Source: Apis mellifera (taxonomy: Eukaryota; Arthropoda; Insecta; Hymenoptera; Apidae). Taken from it: 64,000 bases of DNA. The stretch covers positions 7,171,001-7,235,000 of the forward strand of contig NC_037641.1 of the NCBI RefSeq assembly GCF_003254395.2, written 5' to 3'. The notes beneath the pieces are model-generated. The model was not told the origin of the DNA and did no database searches. It saw only the letters and a program-made list of their open reading frames with translations. Both the position numbers and the translations under genes were made by a program. Shown piece by piece: positions 58,481 through 64,000 of the stretch. The stretch's first letter is position 1, and each line of letters begins with the position of its first letter.

Positions 58481-61400
58481 AGAAACTATAATTACAATTA
58501 TTCCTGATTGGCTTTATTGAGTTATATTTTCACTAGTGAATAATATATCTTATAAATGGAGATCGAATTGAATTTTAAATCGTGCAAATTGTTCGAAATA
58601 TTGTTATTAAAACATAAATTAAAAACTTCGTAATATTATTCACGTATTATATATTATACTGAATCCCGTTCCATATTATTTAATTCGTGCATTAAGCCCC
58701 ATTCTGAAATAAATCGATAATTTATGATTAATTTATTAAATTACAGTCAATGTCGCGATAATAGATATCAAACCATCCTCGTGTTTCAATCCTAATTGAT
58801 ATTCATTCGATCATTTATAGGTCAATCGTACGATATAATCTTTGATTGATATTTATCACATGATGGAAAAAAAAGAAATAATAAGTATTCTAAAATTTAA
58901 TTAAAAATAAACAATCTCAACAATGCTCGTGACAAATATTTTCCATTTTAAACTATATAAAATGTATAATAATTCAAAAATTTTTCTTTACAACGACATG
59001 TAATAAATTAATACTTCGAACAAGTGACTGACAACTGACGAATACTTCGAATATTCCCAAACAAATTCGCACGAAAAAGAAAATAGAAATCGTTTTCCAT
59101 CTCCAACTCGATTGTCACCTTCCATTCGATCTCTCGAAGATCTTTTGGAATATGCACGGCATGAAAAATCCGCGTGATGTGTCGTCGACAATGATTGTGC
59201 CGATGATTCGATAAAATGGAACGAAGAAATTTCAACCCTCTTTTTCCGAACGATGCAGATTCCAATCCATCAAATGCCATACAAACAACATTCTGCCAGA
59301 ACAGTCCAGAAGCGTTTGCCATGGTGGATCCTCTCCATGTACACATACACACACCCCCTCCCACGCACCGATCCATCTACATAATTCATGAATCTCTTCG
59401 GAAACACCCGGACAGATACTCGCCGCTGGGTCACGTAGCTTCGGGAGAGCGGAACTCGTGTCAGGTATCTGATTATCGGGAAACGTCGTGGGAAAGCCAA
59501 GCTTTGAAATCGCGAATTAGCTCTTAGTATCGTTATTCCCCGTGTTTTTGATTGAAACAGACGGAGACGTAACATTGAACAACATGCAAAGAGATTGGAT
59601 CGGAGAATTTCGCGATAATAATTCGTTCCTGTTGGATTAGATTTTCGTTATTAATTTATAGAATAATAATATTAGAGATAATTAGAGATTCGTACGATAG
59701 ATATATCTTTCTTTTTTCGGTGATTTTTAATTTGTATTTCCGTGTATCGATGTCATACGCACGCCAAGCTGACCCAAATCCATGCACGTAACACACGGAA
59801 GAAATTTCATCCCTTGTGAATATTCCATTGTGACGTATTTCATTTTTCGTTTCCAAATATGGTTAACCATTTCGTATGATATACATAAATTCAAATTACG
59901 CGTAATTTGTTTAACTATAACTATAATGGTCCCCGCGAACCATACCTTTGCCATTTTGCCTTTGTAATATCATTATCCTCAAGTACATCTTAAGCGTAAA
60001 AGAGTAGGAATCGTAGAAATGTGATTTCTCCAGTTTTCCATATTTTTGGATTAAACCCTGTTCCATTTCTCATTCGAATGTTCGTAGCTAAAATCTTGAG
60101 CCACGTGGTCGAAGAACATCCATGAATAAATGCAAGATTTAATGCTCGACGAGGAATATTTTTTTTTTCTCCTAGGCCTTCTGAAGAAATTTCTCTCGAA
60201 TCGTGGAGTAGGACACGAAAACTTAATCCCAAGGGAAACGACGCCATTCATTTCGACGCCTCGTTTCAGAGAGCCACGCCACTCTTTCGATATCACTTCG
60301 CAAGGTCTCGAGCCCTCTCCTCTTCTTTCTTCCTTCTTTTCTTCTTCCTCCTCCGGAATTCTCTTTCGACTATCCACGAGACCAACGTACTCCTACGTTG
60401 CTTTAACGAACGTTTTCTTTTCGTTAGAAGAAAAGAGAGGGGAAAGGGTTACGATCTAAAAAGTTACAAGCGCAATTAAACCCGCGACTCGATCGAGCTT
60501 GATTACACGAGAAATCTGCCAATTACGCCATTTCCAATAGCATCGCGCAAATGTTCGATGAAACACGGTAGTTACGAGTGATTGATCGATGGAGGCCACG
60601 ATGAGGTGTAATGAGTATTTTACTGTGATTCTGGCGAATGCCGATACTGGTATTCCGACCGATCTAGTAATTTCGTTGGGATCGTTTTATTCCTCCTTTG
60701 ATCAATACTATCTTCTATTCTTTTTTTTTATAGATATTATTAATCATTCCTTTTTTCTTTCTTTCTCTGTCCGCCAAGATTTCTCATCGAACTCGAATCA
60801 TTAATAATAGGTTGAAACTCGAACCAACCAATCGAGTCTACTTTTCACTTTGTCAATTTTAGTATCAACCCTTTGCCCGAGACGACGAACGATTTATCTC
60901 GATCAAGTTGACTAGCATCCGTGCAGCGAAATTATCTCAATAAAATTTCTCCTAAATTAATCACAGACTCACTGCAACCTTTTCCATCATTATAATTAAA
61001 GTTGTAGAATTTCTTGTCTTCGGAAGAATCGCGGAATTCTTTTGTGAATTATCTTGTTAACACTTGTTTGGCCAATCAATCGCGTTTCCTTTCACAAGAT
61101 CCATGCACTTTGCAGATGCAGATCGAGGAATCGCGTTAACATTGAAATTGAAGAAGGGGGAGGGGGATGGTGGATCGATACGGGTCGAGGTCCGGAACGC
61201 TTTTTCACGGTGGAAAAACCGTGGCGGGGAGGGACTGTTGCCGATGAACGAGATGGACGATCCATTCCACGACGTACCGACGTCGACATTAATAACGACC
61301 CTCGAACGTTTGTCTAATGATCCCGAAACGTTCCGCCATTTGTCGGCCGTGCAATTTAATCGGCGAACAACTCGTCGTCGTTGCCCACCCCGTCGATCCA

Positions 61401-64000
61401 CCCCGTTTTTCCTTTCGATTCGTTAATGGCGTGTTGTTATCAACGATTACGCGAGCTGCATCATCCCGATAGCTTCGTCCAACCTCTGTTGCTCGGCATC
61501 CGACTCTCCGGGAACGTTCGTTGATAAAATTAGTGGTATCCGTGGAACGAACTGAAATACTCGGAGATTTTAAGTAAGTTGAATCTTGGAAATGCGCGCG
61601 ATGCGAATAATTGAATCGTCGGCGAGAGGAAACGTTATTTGAATAATTTCATTGCAAAATGTTATATATGTATATATATAAAATAAGGTTTTAAAAGTTT
61701 TTGCAAGTCTTGGTATTTCTTCTTTATTTGATACAATAAATATAATATTGTTAGTATTATAATTATTAAGGATTAATTATTCGATTCGTAACAGTTTTAC
61801 AGAGAGGTGTAAATAAGGATGTGAAAGCGTGTGTTCGATCGTAATACTCGCACGATAAATATACCATAATTAAATATTGATTCTAGATATCACAGGGATC
61901 TCTAAAGTTTACATTAGTGACGGAGTGTAGGGATAAAAGGCGATATTTATATTGTAACGGATACCTATTATACCTTCGAGCCTTAAATTCTCTGAATACA
62001 CAACCTGTTTCCTCCTCCTTAGATAAATTACTGTATACACATTGATATTCTTTCAAATTCAAATAAAAATCTACGAGCACTCGAAAGTAACCAATTTTCA
62101 ATAACTGCTCCAATGTTTCCTCTTTATTAAAATTGAAATTGAATGGAACTTTGTTTTAATGGAATAAAAATGCACTTCACACGCGAGGCACAATTCTAGA
62201 AAATTACTCTAGTTAAATGAAAGATGATATATCTCGAATCGTGATTCTCGTGATCGAGAATTGATACAGGATTGCAAAAAAACTCGTGACACGTTCTCTT
62301 TTTTTCTCTTTTTTTCTCCTCCTTTTCGTTTCGCGCACGCGATTGGTCCACGGTGATTCAGCTCATAAAAAGATTAAACCGCGGAAACACGTGGCGTCGT
62401 CGTCCACTTTTTACGCTTCCGCATACGAAGTATCGATACACGGTTTGCCAAAAACGTGTGGGACCATATGTTGCCCCAAAATTTCACGATTTCTTTATCG
62501 GTTCGACGGATATTTGAACGTTCGATTTTAAGAGAAATTATCGAAAACTCGATAATATATTACATCAGATTAATAAAGAAACTATTGAAGTGCCTATTAC
62601 GTTCTCCTCAACTCGATTTCTCTACTTATTTCCGAAAAATTATTAAAACATAGATATCTCTTGATTTTTCTTATCGTCAAGATAAATATATAAATCCAAA
62701 TATAATTTTATAAATGTTCCATTGATCATAATTGATGATCTCTTAAGATTATTATCTCTTAAAACACTTGCTGTGAGAACGTCATTGATACAATTGACTG
62801 TAGGAATACAAGAATTAATCATCACATATAGATATTGAATTATTCGAATAAATGTAACACATAAATGTTTCACGTAACAGATAATTTACAATGTGATAGA
62901 GAATTTAGGTGGTCGTGAATCATATCAGTCGTTTTATAGTTTGCAAAATAACCACGTCATTTCGCGCAGCGGGCGCGCGCGGTAAAATGCACAGGTTGTG
63001 CTCCATCCCCAACAATTTACATCTTCATCAATCTCCCTAAACCAGGTACGCGCGTGTACATCATTCAAAGCGGTTTACCGTAATCTTCGGCTACAGACAT
63101 CCATTATTACCTTTATCGATTACCTCGTGATACCTCGCGGCCACTTCCACCATGTTCCCCAACGCTAATAGCCGTGGTCTTCGACAATCGATGCTTTTAC
63201 AATTTTAATGTCTCTCTCTCTCTGTCTCTTTCTCGGCCAATTTCGAATCTTTCATCGACAATCAAACTGTTTACCCTCCCCCAATCTATTCATCGAAACA
63301 ATTGCTCCAGTTGATCGTTCGTCTGAGTTTAAGAAGTTTCTTAACCCTTTGGAGGAGAATAAAAAAAGGAAGAGGGAGAAAGGATGCAACAGGATTCGTA
63401 TATCGAAACCGGCGGGGTTTCTTTTCTCGATCGCGACCCCCTTTCTCTGTTTTTTTCTCTCTCTTTCCCCTCCTCTCTCTCTCTTTTCCCGTCCTCCTCG
63501 TTTCGTATTTCGTGGGACGCCGTGTACCTCGAACTATGCATTCCAACGCGGTTGTGTGTACACAAAGGGCGGGAGGAGGACGAGCGAGATGCAAATAGGC
63601 GGCGGACGGAACAGGTAGAGGTGAGATCGAGGTGGAAGCTGAGAAATTCAATTTCCATCCTTGAACAGAGAACTCGCCCCCCGCCCCCCTTTCTTCTCGG
63701 CATTCCACTACAGCTGTCGTGGACCTGCCAGGAAGAGGATTTTCTCCCGTGTACCTCGGTTTTTTAATTTGCACCCATGTCGAGAGCGTAGTCTTCGCGC
63801 AATTGGATTGTACAGAGGGTGAATTTCATTACGTTGAATCCACTATCTTCTCTGTTTGCTTAAAAGTTTCGTAATAATTTATAAATCGCGAGGGGATGGG
63901 GAGGAATAATCCTTTTTTTTTTTTATGATATTCTGCTCTGCTGTTTAATTTAAATTAATTTTTTTTTTGGGAGGCTATTAAATATTTTAGGACATCTTTT
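58481..64000. other. Noncoding DNA to the window end
   Basis: 58500-58990 is very AT-rich. 59210-59530 and 61050-61430 are GC-richer; the latter has overlapping frames of 114-120 codons on opposite strands with no recognisable domain. 62290-62328 is a pyrimidine run, and 63400-63500 is CT-rich with overlapping artefactual frames on both strands up to 63774. A T-run lies at about 63912-63924. I see no promoter or splice pair that I would support. Confidence 0.55.

Noticed and set aside
63208..63774. Several 98-162-codon frames at the right end
   Set aside because: All overlap one CT-rich block on both strands; composition is R/S/L-biased with no domain.
1..64000. tRNA genes, rRNA, CRISPR arrays, known insect microRNAs
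   Set aside because: I looked for B-box-like GGTTCGANTCC, regularly spaced repeats, and the mature sequences of common insect miRNAs that I remember (let-7, miR-1, miR-2, miR-7, miR-10, miR-190, miR-219, miR-315 and others) and found none. A covariance-model scan would be needed to exclude them fully.

Overview
This window is eukaryotic nuclear DNA that looks like a bee genome, most likely the honeybee genus Apis. It is AT-rich, yet CpG is frequent (TCGA, CGAA, TTCGAA and CGCG recur everywhere). It is littered with short microsatellites and homopolymer runs, has few transposons, and has no compact gene array. That combination (AT-rich, CpG not depleted, repeat-poor) is typical of Apis; the genus call is inference from composition and was not searched. 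There are no bacterial operons, rRNA, tRNA or CRISPR arrays that I can recognise.

No protein-coding gene body can be supported. Open frames reach at most about 200 codons. They are low-complexity, overlap one another on both strands, and often translate microsatellites (IYIYIY from TA repeats, KKKK from poly-A). The window is best read as the inside and surroundings of one or more genes with very long introns, or as a large intergenic regulatory domain, as commonly found around developmental or neuronal genes.

Layout. 1-7 kb: mixed noncoding DNA with a three-copy tandem repeat (2231-2800) and a possible 51-nt spliced exon (4482-4532, + strand). 7-26 kb: noncoding DNA with a perfect Hairy/E(spl)-type E-box palindrome (7225-7238), a duplicated 229-bp unit (12501-12959), a 28-bp perfect palindrome beside an AscI-like palindrome (16741-16777), and two G-quadruplex-type tracts (18859-18878, 24763-24793). 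26.6-29.1 kb: a very AT-rich belt interrupted by two islands of ordinary composition; one (28067-28291) has good splice signals. 29.1-29.8 kb: the strongest gene signal, a focused core promoter (Inr TCAGTC with a DPE AGATC exactly at +28), a roughly 425-bp leader exon and a GTGAGT donor, so a + strand transcription unit probably begins here and runs out of the window on the right. 30-41 kb: putative intron with a Pho/YY1-like element, a GTGCAT-rich hairpin cluster, a 418-bp TA-flanked Tc1/mariner-type MITE, a possible minus-strand small exon (35919-35957/35962), a MEF2-like and an FTZ-F1-like site, and a 185-bp tandem duplication. 42-64 kb: another tandem duplication, a 24-bp palindrome, a possible minus-strand leader exon (donor at 51064), a 60-nt polypurine tract, and several GC-richer islands that may be enhancers.

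Nothing here forms a complete novel system. The items most worth following are the 29.37-kb promoter, the candidate microexons, the long perfect palindromes and the recurrent 144-229-bp tandem duplications.
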